This document shows, in pieces, positions 46,971-59,859 of a DNA stretch of 64,000 nt. The position numbers were made by a program, and so were the translations under genes. The notes under the pieces are model-generated. The model saw nothing but the letters and a program-made list of their open reading frames with translations. It ran no database searches and was not told the origin of the DNA. This stretch comes from Salvator merianae. Taxonomy: Eukaryota > Chordata > Lepidosauria > Squamata > Teiidae. The stretch is from contig QVOM02000113.1 in the NCBI GenBank assembly GCA_003586115.2, positions 1,793,416 to 1,857,415 of the forward strand, given 5' to 3'. The stretch's first letter is position 1, and each line of letters opens with the position of its first letter.

Positions 46971-49739
46971 TCTGCAGATGCTAACAAGAGTTCTATTAAA
47001 GCTAGGGTGATTCTAAAAGTTTTTTAAACTTGTCCCATGCCCAGATGAAGCCCTCTGCCCAACTTGACAAACAGCTGGATCTGCCCAGCTCGCTCACTAT
47101 GGCAGCTTTCATATCCCAGATGTCGAAGCCCAGATCATCCACCTGGTCCGATGTTCCATTCAATTCACTGGCTAGGTATTAAAAACTACAAACAAGAGGG
47201 CAATGGAAAAGTCTCTTGCCATTGAAGTCTTCTCTTAATTAACTTCTTTTCAGGCTATAAAGAGAGAAGGAAAAAGCAGGGGGGGGGACCCAAATAGGAA
47301 AACTAAAACTTTTAGAAAGAGCTGAGAAGAGTAACACTATAAATCTGTGGGTTTATTCACAGTACATGCCCAAGGATGGACAATGCCAACACTCAGACGT
47401 CATGCCCCATCTATAGGGATCCTTAGGTCTGCAGCAGAGATCCAACCTTGGGTACCTGAGTGGAGCCAAAGGAAGGGAGAGAGGGATCTCCCTCTTCCTG
47501 AGTGAATTCAGCTGAAGCAAACTGTAAAGCAGTGCAAAGTGATCTTCTTGAGAAGCAGAGCTTCCCACTTTGGCTTCAGTAGGAGGTTCTTGGCATGAAT
47601 TCCCTTGACTCCCCAGATCTCAGGCTAGTTCTGGCTTGATGCAGGAGCAAGAAAGTGATTTCACTCAGTGCCTTGGGTGATCCAACGATGTCAGGGACAA
47701 CTCCCAGCCAGTAGTCTGCAATCTCAGCAAAGGAGGTGGAGGGATAGATTTCACGGTGCTCTCTCCTCTAGTGGAGTGAAGCACAATAAAGTGAATTTCA
47801 GCGTGGTGATGTTCAGCTTCAACAGTTCAGTGTAGCAGTTATGGGAGAAAGTCACATGAGGAACTGGGACTTTTTGTATCTTTATTTGAGTTGTGGAAAA
47901 GAGGAGCAAAGAGAGGATTCAATGAAAGTAAGATCTAAAAATACAAAAGTGATTAGTTGAAGGTAAAATTCAAACTCAAGGGGAACTGATAGTGCCCTAG
48001 AGTTAAGCACATGGCATCCAGGTGTTGTGATGTGATATCAGAGGCAAGCATGTACTACTATGCAAATTAAGGTGACAGAGTGAGTCAGAGAATCAGAACT
48101 GTAAACAGTGACAGTTAAGATAATGCAAACAGTGGCAATCTAGTGCTTAGATGTGAACCAAGTTAACAGATCAATAACAACTGCCAAAATCTAATCAAAA
48201 AGTGTCAAGTCTGGCCCTACTAGTTCTGATGACCCCACAAAAGTTTGTTCTAAAAGTAGCCTCCCTTTCTATTGTTGCCTGCCTGGAGCATTTCGTCCTT
48301 GAATTCTTGTTTCCTTTGAATAAAGAGTCTGAAGCACCAGGAGAAGGAGGGACAGAATCCCAAATTCAAAACATTTTCTTTACTATAGGTTGGAAACATG
48401 GCTCCCTAGGCACAATCCATAAATTTTATGATCTCTGTGCCTTTACAGCATTAAAGTCCAGAGTCTTGTGAGTCTGATAGATGTGTGCATGTGATCCTGC
48501 TGTACATGTATGCAAAAGTAGCATCAGTAATGAGTGCTTCAACTCACAGTCAGGAGGATGTTTCTCTTGGAGAAATCCCTACAAGATCCATATAGTTCAA
48601 AGGGTCAAAAAAGGCCCACAGTGTGGTGACTGCAGATCATGAGTGCAATGGTACTTGGGAGTCCATACATCACTGGCAATGTCTGGACCACTCTTGGGGT
48701 AGAATCCACTTCCTGGAGTGCTCCTTCTGTGGAAAACCACACTCTGCAAAAGGCATTACAGGCTTGATTCACTCCTGCTGGATCAACTGAGCTGCCCAGG
48801 CCCATGACTCAAAGTGTCAAAAATTGCCTGATTCTGCTCATGAGTTGAAGAAGGAACTCTGACCCAGGAGCAGTTCCCACCATGGATTTCTCAGGCCTGT
48901 GTTGATCTTGCCTTATATGTATACGAAAGTGAAACATGTGGGTACTACTGTACCTGTTGTTGCTACTCTAAAATGCAGAAATTGAAAAGTCCCCAAACAA
49001 GCTGTTACACACATTGCTTTCAGACATATGTATAGAAGAACTGCATACATGCAGGAGCATGTAACCATGGACTATGGAATCTAATGCTGCATGGGTGTTT
49101 GGATCACAGCTTGTATGGAGAACACCAAAAAGTCATCTTGGAAAAGTCACAGGAATAAAACTTCCATTGTGAAATTAGGTTTCTTCACCCCTGTCTCTCC
49201 AACTACTTTGAACTTCATGTACAAAGACAAGAATTTATTCATGGATATGTCTCAAGATATGGAGCAACCAGCAATAGCAAGTCCTTGTCCACCCTGGAAG
49301 ATCAAATCTTGTTTTTAGCTTGCAGCTTTATAAAATTTCACACTTTGCACAGTACCCTTGGGGATAGTTAAAAGGTTTTATTGTCTTCTTTGGTCAGTGT
49401 TATTTCTAGCATTCATCAACTAAATGAGTCACCAATCCTTTGATTTGCATTTTCCCTGTGAACAACTCTGTGAACATGACCTTGGCCCAATTTGCATCCA
49501 ACATTTATTCACCACACCTCTGTATGATGACAGCCAATAATTTTAAACTTTCTTACATTTGATGTACCAATCAAAAATGGGAGTTTTCATCCCTTTTTAC
49601 CTTATCCAAAAATGTATTAAAAACTCTTAAGTTTTTGCCCAGCTAATTGAGCAGAAGTGTCAAGAAAAAAGCAGAAATGTGTGTGATTTTCCCTCTCTTC
49701 ATCTGCTGAAACATTAAAGGTTTGTCCTTTCCTCCCAAC
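46971..49739. other. Unassigned DNA
   Basis: About 2.8 kb with no recognised gene or repeat. Short open frames on both strands have no domain; a G10-like run lies at about 47280. Confidence 0.4.
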
Positions 49740-50930
49740 ATTTTGCTGAAGCTGAAACTTTGCTGAAAAAAGAAGATTGTGCTGTGACATCATCCCTTCC
49801 AGCCCAGAACATCAAATGTACTCTCTTTCCCTCTCTGCCACATTGGCTCATGTTGGCTAGAGATTCTGGGATTAGAAGAAAATAGATGCCTTTTCTGCCA
49901 CCACCTTCAACTGAAAAACAAGAAACCCTGACTTCTGTGAAGATTGCTGCCCCTTTGTGAAGCTGGTGAAGCCTGATGCTCCTCTGGAGAAGACTTTTGT
50001 GCTATTTCCCAACACTTTTACATTGTGCTGCTGTACCATAACAGCTGAAAACACTGGGGAAGAGGGTCTCCTTCTCTCTCCCTCTCCTCCTTCCTTGGTT
50101 CTCAGCAACCCAGTTGGAACCCCTGAGTCTTCATACTCCTTGCCATCCAGCAGAAAGCTGTACAACTGGGAAGTGAGGATCATGGAGTGTTCCACTTTCC
50201 CTTCCCCTCCGCTACTTCTGTTTGGCTTCTTAGCCTATGCATTTTATATCTGATCTCTGTATGTACAATGATCTGAAGTGAGAATTGTTATCTCTTTCCT
50301 CCTTTGCCTTTTCAGTCTTGCAAAGACTTTCTGAAGATAAAACTTTGAGGGTAAGGACCACTTTTTGTTGTGCTCTTTTCTTCTTCTTCTTCTTTTCCCT
50401 TAGTGAGAATAGCATTTTTGGGTGGATTGTAGGATCATGTTGGACAGTGGGCAGCTTTACTTGGGATCCAAAATCAAGGTAGAAAGAGAATGGGAAGAAT
50501 TATTTATTGGTTAAGTTGGAAGGTGGGAATCGTCAGGAACTGGGAGATAGCTGTTTAGAACCATTAGGGACCCTTGGATTAGATTCTACTACACATACTT
50601 ACATACTCTCTGTCCCTCTCCACTTTAGCGCAACTTTGCTGCTTTATGTTTTCTTCTGCCTCGTGACATGGTATTTTTGCTTGCCTATGTCACTGTATTG
50701 AAATCATAGTCCATTGCTTGCTGTTATAAGCTATTGCACCCTTGGAATAAAATTGTGTTTTTATTATTTTATTGTTCTAAAAAAGATTGTCAATGTTTTA
50801 TATTACTGCTGTCTCAGAACTCCTTCCTTTGTCCTTTGCCCTAAGAGCACACACCAGCCAATTGCAATCTGCCTCAAAGCAGTTCATGAAACCAACTTAA
50901 TAGCTTTAGATTCCATCGGAATAACTGGGC
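49740..50930 (+). repeat. Unnamed 1-kb dispersed repeat, copy B
   Basis: It is homologous by eye to 22000-23180. The best-conserved part is the 3' third: TTATTTATTGGTTAAGTTGG at about 50498, AAAGATTGTCAATG at about 50783, CTCAGAACTCCTTCCTTTG at about 50815 and ACACACCAGCCAATTGCAAT at about 50850. AATAAA occurs at about 50746, in the same relative area as in copy A. The repeat could be an LTR on the plus strand. I do not recognise the family. Confidence 0.55.
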
Positions 50931-52004
50931 ACAAATAATTACCCCAATATAGCCAGTTGATTCCTATTTTTAACAAAGTGGCAAACCAAACATGTCTTAT
51001 GCGGAAGCACACTAAAATGATAATTGGATGCATTTTTAACATGAAATACTGCAGAATGTGTCACATCAATTCTGCTCAAAATTGTCCAAATGCATTCTTC
51101 AAGGACCGTCTAAACGTCTGATAATAAAGAACAGAAAACACAACACACAATTCCAAACTTTATGGATCAGTGAAAGTTTGACTGGATACATTTTGTTCAC
51201 AAGCTTTAAGATCAGAGTGCACTCAAGTTTACATGTTGTGCTCATTGACAAGAAATACTCAGCCCACCCTGTATTTGTGTAAGAACTTGCATGCTTTTCC
51301 TTTGAATATGGTGTAGAATTTCTTATTGGTTTTCTTTTACCAGTTGCCAAGTACAAGAGCGGGGTTTTCTCAATGGAAAGCTTTGTGCTTTATTGTACAA
51401 AAAAAGGTACATAGAACATGCTTCCTGGTATGAATCAAGCAATTAGGGCTAAGAAGGGGAGAGTGTTGAGAACTGTACTGGAAGCTCCTTCCATGACAGT
51501 TGTTGGTCCTGGCCTAGCTCTGAATTTGAAGACCCTTTTTTTTCTTCATGGTATGCCAGAAAACACCCTTTTGTTGGACTGTTCCCAGAGTCCACAAAAA
51601 TGGTGCTAGGCTCCATGCATTACTTGGGTTGGTCCATTCATCTTCTTTGTGAATGGCTGGACTTATCCACCAGGGAGTGTGTCAGTTGCTGGTGTTGTGA
51701 GAAACATTCCTTAGGGCAGCTGGAGTAGGACACATGCCATGGAACAAGGCCATCTGAGGAAGCCCCCAGGTTCACATGTCTTAGAACAAGGCAGTTCGCA
51801 TTTGGACGGTTGTCCTGCGACAGCCTCCTTGGTAGTCTGGAAGTTTGCATGAGCTTTGAAGTCGGGCACCTCAAGTTCCAATGGTCAGGAACAATGTTTC
51901 TGACCTTGGAGCCACTGGGAGACCTATTTTGGTGGCACACTTTGTTGTGCTGTTGGAATGGGTCCCCCTGTTAAACTGGAACATAGATGCACAAGTCTTC
52001 TGAG
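50931..52004. other. Mostly unassigned; MITE-related part at 51700-51965
   Basis: No gene. The stretch 51700-51965 shares GGTAGTCTGGAAGTTTGCAT, GAGCTTTGAAGTCGGGCACC and GGGAGACCTATTTTGGTGGC with the MITEs at 35814 and 37098, so it is probably a decayed relative, but its ends were not found. Confidence 0.45.
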
Positions 52005-52908
<904 letters not shown>

Positions 52909-52916
52909 CTTCTGAG

Positions 52917-53285
52917 GTGTTAGTTCCCTGGCAGAGATTTTTAAAAAGATCTTCCAATATCCTGGACTAAGTGGCTGTTTTGGGCCACCAAGTCTGGTTT
53001 ATGCTTCATCCTATAAGGGAGGGCCGTGGCCTCCCTTATACCACACCAGCATGTGGAAAGGAGACCTCGAGACTCCTTTGTAAACCAGGACAATGGTAAT
53101 GGTAGAAATGTACCAGAACTGTGCTTAAGTGCAAGGATGCTAGGGAAACTTACATTTTCCTATAAACCACATAGAGTCTTTAGAAATCTGTGGTATATAA
53201 ATCCAATCAGTCAATCTGTCAATCAATTGATATACCTCAGCTGGACTGGAAAGCTAACCTTGAAATGGAAGATGCAATGCGGTTT

Positions 53286-53341
<56 letters not shown>

Positions 53342-54081
53342 TTTTTAAAGGTTTCTTTCTTTTAACATCCTGCAATTAGAGGGATGAAGTGAAGAACAGT
53401 CAAGCTGAGCTGTAATCAAAATGTAATTTGTGTGGTATTTGTACATGAGTGAGAGAGAGGGAAAGAAAGTCCCCCCTCACACACATATTCTCCATTTTAC
53501 CTTAGCACAGATCTTGAATTTGATTAAGTTAGTCCTGTGGCAGTTTTTGCTGCTGTTATCAGTCATATTTAACTGCATCTGCACGTTCACATCTTTGCAA
53601 CATCTAAGCCAAATAACATCTGCACAGACTGAGAAATACATATATAAACAGACTATTCCTGTTCCTGTTGGGGAGAAAAAAATGGTAGTGAAAACCATTC
53701 AGTTCTATAGGTGGTTATTCCCTGTTCCATCATTAACAACACAATAAACATAGAAAAATAATATTATCTACATGTACATTAGTATATAGATAAAGAAAGA
53801 GTGCATATATCTAAGTACAGAGAACAATTCATTACTGTTCTACATTTCAAACATCAGGAGCTATATACTTCTTAGATCCTAGTGTTTAGTACCAAACATT
53901 CTTCCATATCCACAACTTTGGTTTTCATCAAATGCTTATATTCCCTCTTTTTTACAGATGTGCATTCATGTTTGTGTCCATTCAGGCACTGTTACTGTTT
54001 AGCCAATTCATTTTATCTGTTTTTATAATGATTCTATTTTATACCCTGACACCTTTAGGTGTGGGGTAGAATAGAAAGATA
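52917..54081. other. Unassigned DNA with a (TTTC)n microsatellite
   Basis: No gene. A (TTTC)n array runs from about 53284 to 53346. The imperfect palindrome GGGAGGGCCGTGGCCTCCC occurs at about 53018-53036. Confidence 0.55.
53284..53346 (+). repeat. (TTTC)n microsatellite
   Basis: About 15 perfect TTTC tetranucleotides ending in a T-rich run; the Phe-Leu-Ser frame across it is an artefact. Confidence 0.97.
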
Positions 54082-54606
54082 GGACCTTTTCACACTTAGC
54101 GTCTTAGAATGGGATAATTATCCTGTTTTAAGGTGGAATAGACCCCGCAGCACGGACACTGTCTGCATTGTGGGGTTCTAGGGCTACCCCTGAAACCAGC
54201 TCCTGGCATTCGTGGTGCAAATGCCAGTAGCTGTGCCTGATCTGGACAATGACAGTGGCCGGGAAGTGGCCAGTCACTGCCAAGGTGGATGGCTGGCCCT
54301 CACAACACACAGGCACATGCAGACATAATGAGATGATCACACAGGTGCAATCAGGCAATTGTGCATGTGCAATCAATCCATCGCACTGGCTGGGATGTTG
54401 CGACACCAGGTAAGTGCAAACTCACCTTACCAGGAGATGATTATCACCTCCTGGTAAGGTTGTGGAGCACTAACTCATGCTCCACATGTTGGAGAGAATG
54501 GGAGTGACTCTAGCCCACTTCCAGCCACTTGGACCTCTGCAAGGTGCAGATGAACTTGGCTAGCAAGCATGCTTGACACTTGCTAGCAGCAAGTGCAAAA
54601 AGCCCC
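54082..54606. mobile_element. GGGCC-type MITE with ATA target duplication
   Basis: The left end GGACCTTTTCACACTTAGC and the right end CAAGTGCAAAAAGCCCC are inverted repeats; both flanks read ATA (54079-54081 and 54607-54609). The body holds the group's signature GGGATAATTATCCTGTTTTA and AAGGTGGAATAGACC, then 'cattcgtggtgcaaatgcc', and CTAGCAAGCATGCTTGACAC. A fragment starting GGGCCTTTTTGCACTTTCC at about 54635 just downstream is another left end without a partner. Confidence 0.82.
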
Positions 54607-54731
54607 ATAGATAGATAGATAGTTTGGGCCTTTTTGCACTTTCCCTCTTGGGAAACACTCTGGAAGCTATTTTGCTCTTTATTTTACAATTTTAAGATTG
54701 AAAGACAAAATCACATTTTCAAGACAACTAT

Positions 54732-55570
54732 GGGTCTATTCGTACTTGACGGTAGCAAGCATCTTGCATGCATTTTATCCAAGTGCATCTGCACCACAGG
54801 ATGTCCGAAGTGATGGGGAGTGGGCGTTATCCACTCCTGATCGCTTCTACCGCTGATGCAGTAAATTACAGTCTGGAACCTTTCCTGGAGCTCATAGTAT
54901 TTCAGGTAAGGTTCCATTCACACTTACCTGCAGTGCAACAGCAGTCTTTGGTAGGATGTGCCCATCATACATGTGTGACCCCATGATCGCACATGCACAA
55001 TGGGGCAATTGTGCGCAGTGTGCAGACACAATCAGCCAATCGTGCCATTGGACCTACATGACCAGGTTGTCGTGGCCCGATTGGAGTATTGCGTGGCCCA
55101 ATCATACAGGTCTGATGGTACTGGCACGATTGGTCCAACACGCAGGTGTAATCAGCTGAATGCGCTGCACAGGCCTGCCAGTCGTCGTGGCAGCAGCCAG
55201 ATACTTACAGGCTGCTATTATGGTGACGATCAGGCATGCGCCCAATCCGGCCTCACTAGGCTGGATCGGGCATCGCGTGACCTGATCTGGCATTGCAGGC
55301 CTAATCAGGGCATCATGTGGAGCCAGTCAGGCCTATGAGATTTGCCAGGCCTGACTGAGTGACCTCACTGCTGCCGGTCACCATGACAGTGGCTGGACAC
55401 TTTCTGGCTCCTGCTATGATGAGGATTGGGCATGGCTACCAGCATTCATGGTGCAAATGCCATTAGCTGACTTCAGGACCCATTTTCAGCAGTGTCCGCA
55501 TTCCGTGGTTAAGCACTATGCTAGCACAGACTAATTTGTCTGTGCCAGCATAGTAAGTACAAAAACAACC
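54732..55570. mobile_element. GGGCC-like MITE with TAT target duplication
   Basis: The left end GGGTCTATTCGTACTTGACG and the right end GTAAGTACAAAAACAACC are imperfect inverted repeats; both flanks read TAT (54729-54731 and 55571-55573). The 839-base body repeats the word CGATTGG/CCAATCG and GATCGGGCAT many times in both orientations (about 55000-55330), giving strong potential for folding. No coding potential. Confidence 0.68.
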
Positions 55571-55928
55571 TATATGTTTGGGTGATTTATTCCAAGCAGC
55601 TGGATTACTCTGTGTGCCTTTTTTATACTATACCAATGCTTTATATGTGTTATGTCAATGTGCATTCTATGACTTTATAGCAATATTAACAGCTCCAAAG
55701 TGCTTATTTGCCAGGATCCTTTGCAGCTTCGTAAGTATTCAGGTTTCTATTATTCAGTTACCTAAAACTTAAGGTCTTAAGAAGAATGGCTTAGTTCAAA
55801 CAAATTGTGAGTCCCATGTGATCAAAAATAGGAATTACAGGTTTTCCAAGTAGACTCTTTGCATTTATGTCTTATTCAAGCCCAACCCAAATCTACAGTA
55901 CTTCTACACCAGATACATAGCAGCTATC

Positions 55929-56811
55929 TAGGGGTGTGCACGAAGCTTCGTAGCAACGAAACTTCGTTCGAATGTCGTGATTTCGAGCCCTTCGCATCGG
56001 ATGCGAAGGGCAACAGAAATCACGAATCGAATTGCGAAGGTCCCTCAATTTTTCGAAGCATTTCGGGACCTTCGCAATTTGCCACTGTCTCACCCCTCGC
56101 GCTGACCACCTAGGGTGAATCAGCCAGCCAGCAGCAAGGGGAAGAGAAAAAAGTTTTAAAACTCAATGGAAGGGAGGGATTCCCTTCCCGTTGATTTCCT
56201 TCTCTTCCCCTCGCTGGCTCCTTCTGCTGCCCCCTTTCTTCCTCTGGCTCACAATGCCTCCCCCTCCATGAGCGGCGCGGCGGAGATCTCAGCGCTCACC
56301 ATCAGCGACGCGGCTTGAAGATCTTTCTTTCGCTGAAGGTCTTTCGCGTTGATTTTTCTTCCTTTCCGTTGGCTGTCTCATACCCCCTAGGCTAGGGGGT
56401 ATTAGACAGCCACGGAAAGGAACGGGAAGGGAGGGAGAACTGGGTCTTTCTTTCGCTTGATTCCTCTTCCTTTGGCTGTCTAATACCCCCTAGCCTAGGG
56501 GGTATCAGACAGCCAACGGAAAGGAAGAAAAATCAAAGAAAAATCAACGGGAAGGGAGGGAGAACTGGGTCTTTCTTTCGCTTGATTCCTCTTCCTTTGG
56601 CTGTCTAATACCCCCTAGCCTAGGGGGTATCAGACAGCCAACGGAAAGGAAGAAAAATCAACTGGAAGGGGAGGGAGATCTGTGCGAAGATTTTCGCATC
56701 GAAAATGAAAGGCGCCCTTTTTGCGCCTCTCCTTTTCGTGCGAAAACGAAGCTCCGTTGCTTCGCAGCCCTGCGAAACGAAGAGGGGAAAGTGTCTTCGT
56801 GCACACCCCTA
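55929..56811. mobile_element. hAT-1 group MITE with repeated hairpins
   Basis: The ends TAGGGGTGTGCACGAA and TTCGTGCACACCCCTA form a perfect 16-bp inverted repeat, flanked by the perfect 8-bp duplication CAGCTATC (55921-55928 and 56812-56819). The left arm matches the right arm of the 52005 copy reversed. The core carries three long hairpins of the type GGCTGTCTAATACCCCC / GGGGGTATCAGACAGCC at 56371-56411, 56474-56514 and 56599-56640; the last two lie in a 125-base tandem duplication. It encodes no transposase. Confidence 0.92.
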
Positions 56812-56819
56812 CAGCTATC

Positions 56820-58169
56820 AGCTTAGCCTTTTCTGTTTCCAGGATTGCTAAAACTCTGCTTTTCCCTTCCACTTTCGAATTTTTAAAGCTTGTTTGTATA
56901 TTTTCAATCTTATTAACATTTAAGAATTATTCATGACATAACATTTCCCAGCCTTTTCAGTCAAACAGAGCACTTTCTTGGCATGTTTGACATGGAAGAA
57001 ATTTTCTATCCCCATAAAAAGGACAAAAAGTGCTTTGCTGGATTTTATATTGACACGTGCTTGTTCAGCATCAGATAGGATTGACTTCCAATATTATCTA
57101 AAGATCATTGATACTTGTCTACTGTTCCAAGATTCAGCTTTATCCAGTAGCCAATAGAAAAGAATCTTTTTTTCTGCACTTTGTTTTGCAATTTATTTAT
57201 TTATTTATTATTCATTTCCTTTCACATGTCCTTCCCTCCTCAGGAGGGACAATTGAGCCTCAGCAGCATGGTTAAGGCTCCTCAGAAACAAGTGGAGTGG
57301 AATAGCAATGAGGATTCCATCAGACACTTGAGAACCAGAAATGGCACTGGAAGTCATCCATCTTTAGTTCTCCAAGTGGCGATTCTGGACTCATCCTCAG
57401 TTCATTCACACAGGGAAAGGATGTGATTTCTCTCGACTGAAGCAGCATTAGAGTACTTAAAACTGGATTAAGGTAAGGGTGCATTGGTGGTAGGTTGAGA
57501 TGGCTTGGAGTCCAGAAATGTTTGCCCACATTTCTCCCTGGTTGCCTGGAGAAGAGCTCTAGACCTCTTTGCAGATAATTACTCTCTCCTTCCCCTCCCC
57601 TCCCCTACTCTACACTTAGGTTGTCAAGAATATGTTAATTTATGTACATTTTACAGGAAGGAAAAGGAAGGAGCAGACAAATAGGTGCATATTTGGACAC
57701 TGTTAAGATGACAGATGCATCCCAAGACAGAAGCAACCAAAGGTGTCAGTTAAACCTGTAGGTGAGTTAATGAACCTCTTCAAATTCATCTTGGCTCACA
57801 TATTTGGAGTTGTGAGGCACTGTATGAGGGTTGGAGGAAGCTGTACATCTTCAAAAGAGACAGTTGGCTTACCCTTAAGTTAGTAGTGACATTTTGTTTG
57901 AAGTTAGAGTAAATCTGACACAATGAGAACTCTTGCAATTCTGTGCAAAGTTCAATACATGGAACAATTTTTGTGTAAGTCAAAGCAATTCATTATGCTA
58001 TATGTGTGCTACAATATATATTTTTATTGTATGTTACAAATGATTTAAACAGTCACTTCAAAATTAAATAGCACTAGCAAAACAAAAAAGAGTTAGAAGA
58101 ACTGATTCAAAACCATCCCATTTAAAACTTGTGCAAATTCTCCTAAGTCTTAAATACATTGTTTATGTA
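56820..58169. other. Unassigned DNA
   Basis: No gene or recognised repeat in about 1.3 kb. A (TTTA)n run lies at about 57192-57210. Confidence 0.45.
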
Positions 58170-58299
58170 GGACCTTTCTGCACTGGGTCTTTGCTGGATT
58201 ATATCCCAGAATATGGGCCTGCCATCCACATACTAGTGCAGACTATGGCAGGCCCCACCCAGAATATAGTCCAGAATAAGGCCCTGTGCAGAAAAGGCC
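58170..58299. mobile_element. Short GGGCC-type MITE (130 bp)
   Basis: The left end GGACCTTTCTGCACTGGGTC and the right end CTGTGCAGAAAAGGCC are inverted repeats, extended by GGATTATATCCCAGAATA and AATATAGTCCAGAATAAG. It shares GGGCCTGCCATCCACATACT with 24198 and 42454. Flanks GTA and ATA differ by one base. Confidence 0.8.
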
Positions 58300-58356
58300 A
58301 TAGACAAGATTTCTTACAGGTAAGTGTGTGTTTTGATTACTTAGATTATATCCATG

Positions 58357-58759
58357 CACTGGCGTAGCAAGGGGGGGGCGCGGGTGGCGGTGCGCACTGG
58401 GTGGCGCCTTGTTGGGGGCGGCGCCCGCCTTTGACTTGGGCCCTCCCGCCCGCCCTGCGTCTGGTTTGCCTTTAGTTGGCTTACCGGTACGCTCGCTCAC
58501 CGCGCTCGCCCCGCCCGCCGCTCGCTCGCCGCGCTCGCCCCGCCCGCCGCTCGCTCGCCGCGCTCGCCCTGCCCGCCGCTCGCTCGCCGCGCTCGCCCCG
58601 CCCGCCGCTCGCTCGCCGTGCCTGCTGGCGTGCGCGCGCGCGCCCATCTTCACAGCCATTAGGCAGCTGCAGGGCGGGGCGTCCTGCAGGGCGGGGCGCC
58701 CTGCTCGGCTTCCGCCGTTTGGTCCGCCCCGGGCGGCGGATCATGTAGCTACACCAGTG
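58357..58759. mobile_element. hAT-2 group element, GC-rich, 403 bp
   Basis: The ends CACTGGCGTAGCAAGG and GTAGCTACACCAGTG form a 12-bp inverted repeat with one mismatch, flanked by the perfect 8-bp duplication TATCCATG (58349-58356 and 58760-58767). This is a hAT-type insertion. The core is extremely GC- and CpG-rich, including four copies of a 29-bp unit (GCGCTCGCCCCGCCCGCCGC then TCGCTCGCC) starting at 58502. The long alanine/arginine-rich frames on both strands come from this composition. It encodes no transposase. Confidence 0.88.
58502..58617. repeat. 29-bp GC-rich tandem repeat, four units
   Basis: The unit starts GCGCTCGCC at 58502, 58531, 58560 and 58589 with almost no change between units (one C to T in the third). 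It lies within the hAT-2 element. Confidence 0.92.
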
Positions 58760-58767
58760 TATCCATG

Positions 58768-59254
58768 CCTGGCTTAAGGCATGCCCAGGAGCACTCCTAG
58801 GCTGGGAAGCACTCTCAGAGGCATCTTTCCCACAGAGAGGGGGAAGGAACCTGAGGGGAGCAACTGCCCCTCAGGTGCCTGCACTGCCAAATGACAGCTT
58901 CCCAAATCCCTTCACTGTGCTCCACCTAAATGATTTTTTTCAGCATGTTGAAAAATAGTTGACTTCCAGGGCCATTTCTGGCTTATTGAAAAATACTCCT
59001 CTGCTTTCTCTTCCAAATTATGAACATTCATTTTTTTTCAGTTTCGAAGAGAGTGGGAGTAAGGGATGTAGGTCCATGTTCATGGTCAGGTGCAAGCACT
59101 GCACTCAGTGCCTCTACACCAGGAGCTAACACTCCCCCTGGTAAATGTTGCAATTCCTCATAAACATTTAGGTAGCATTGGATACTGTGAAATTTTTCTA
59201 TTAATAAAGCAAATGCTGTAATGACATATGTGACCTGTAGACATTATGATATAT
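58768..59254. other. Unassigned DNA
   Basis: No gene or recognised repeat. Confidence 0.4.
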
Positions 59255-59257
59255 ATA

Positions 59258-59856
59258 GGGCCTTTTCGCACTGAGCTCCATAGTCCATTCCCAGTAGTTG
59301 GCTTCGGACCGGAGGGGTTGGAGAACGCTGGCTGCCATTCGCACTCCCGGCCAGAGGAATGGACCCGAAGCCGACCAGCAGAGGGAACAGTGCAAATGGC
59401 AGCCGCTAGTTCCGTACCGCACTCCGTACCATTGAGCTCCACTTCGTAACCATAGGGCTCATTACGGAGCCGGCTTCGTAACGGCAGCTAGGCTGCCATG
59501 CCCAAAGGGCTATCCCGGGTGTGAAGCTTTGCACCCGGGCATGAAAACTTCGCACCCGGGTGTGAAAACTTCGCACCGGGGTATGAAGCTTAGGACCACG
59601 CATGTGCAGCCGCACCAGCCACGCCCGGCCGCCATTGCAAACGCCGACGGGAGTGCGAAAGCACCGTGCCCGATCTTCGCTCCATCGCGCAGGTTGGAAT
59701 GAAGACAAGCTTTTACTTGTCTTGCCTTACCCAGGATCAAGCACGAATCGGGTACGAAGTGGTTCGGATCAGGTGAGGTGCGCGCCCGCGGCAGTGCAAA
59801 AGCTCTGTTCCAGCGAATGGACAAGAACGTTCTACTCGCTAAGTGCGAAAAAGCCC
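59258..59856. mobile_element. GGGCC-type MITE, CpG-rich, with ATA target duplication
   Basis: The left end GGGCCTTTTCGCACTGAGC and the right end GCTAAGTGCGAAAAAGCCC are inverted repeats; both flanks read ATA (59255-59257 and 59857-59859), although the left flank is an (AT)n stretch. The right 200 bases (from GTGCGAAAGC at 59653) closely match 43611-43814, while the left interior differs. A short array of GCACCCGGGTGTGAA-type units sits at about 59514-59588. No coding potential despite several GC-driven frames. Confidence 0.83.
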
Positions 59857-59859
59857 ATA

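Noticed and set aside
54635..54660. Separate MITE starting GGGCCTTTTTGCACTTTCC
   Set aside because: Only a left end is present before the next element begins at 54732, so a full element is not supported.
58243..58777. Alanine- and arginine-rich open frames up to 138 codons
   Set aside because: They span a GC-rich hAT-2 element with a 29-bp tandem unit; every frame is open because stop codons are rare at this composition.
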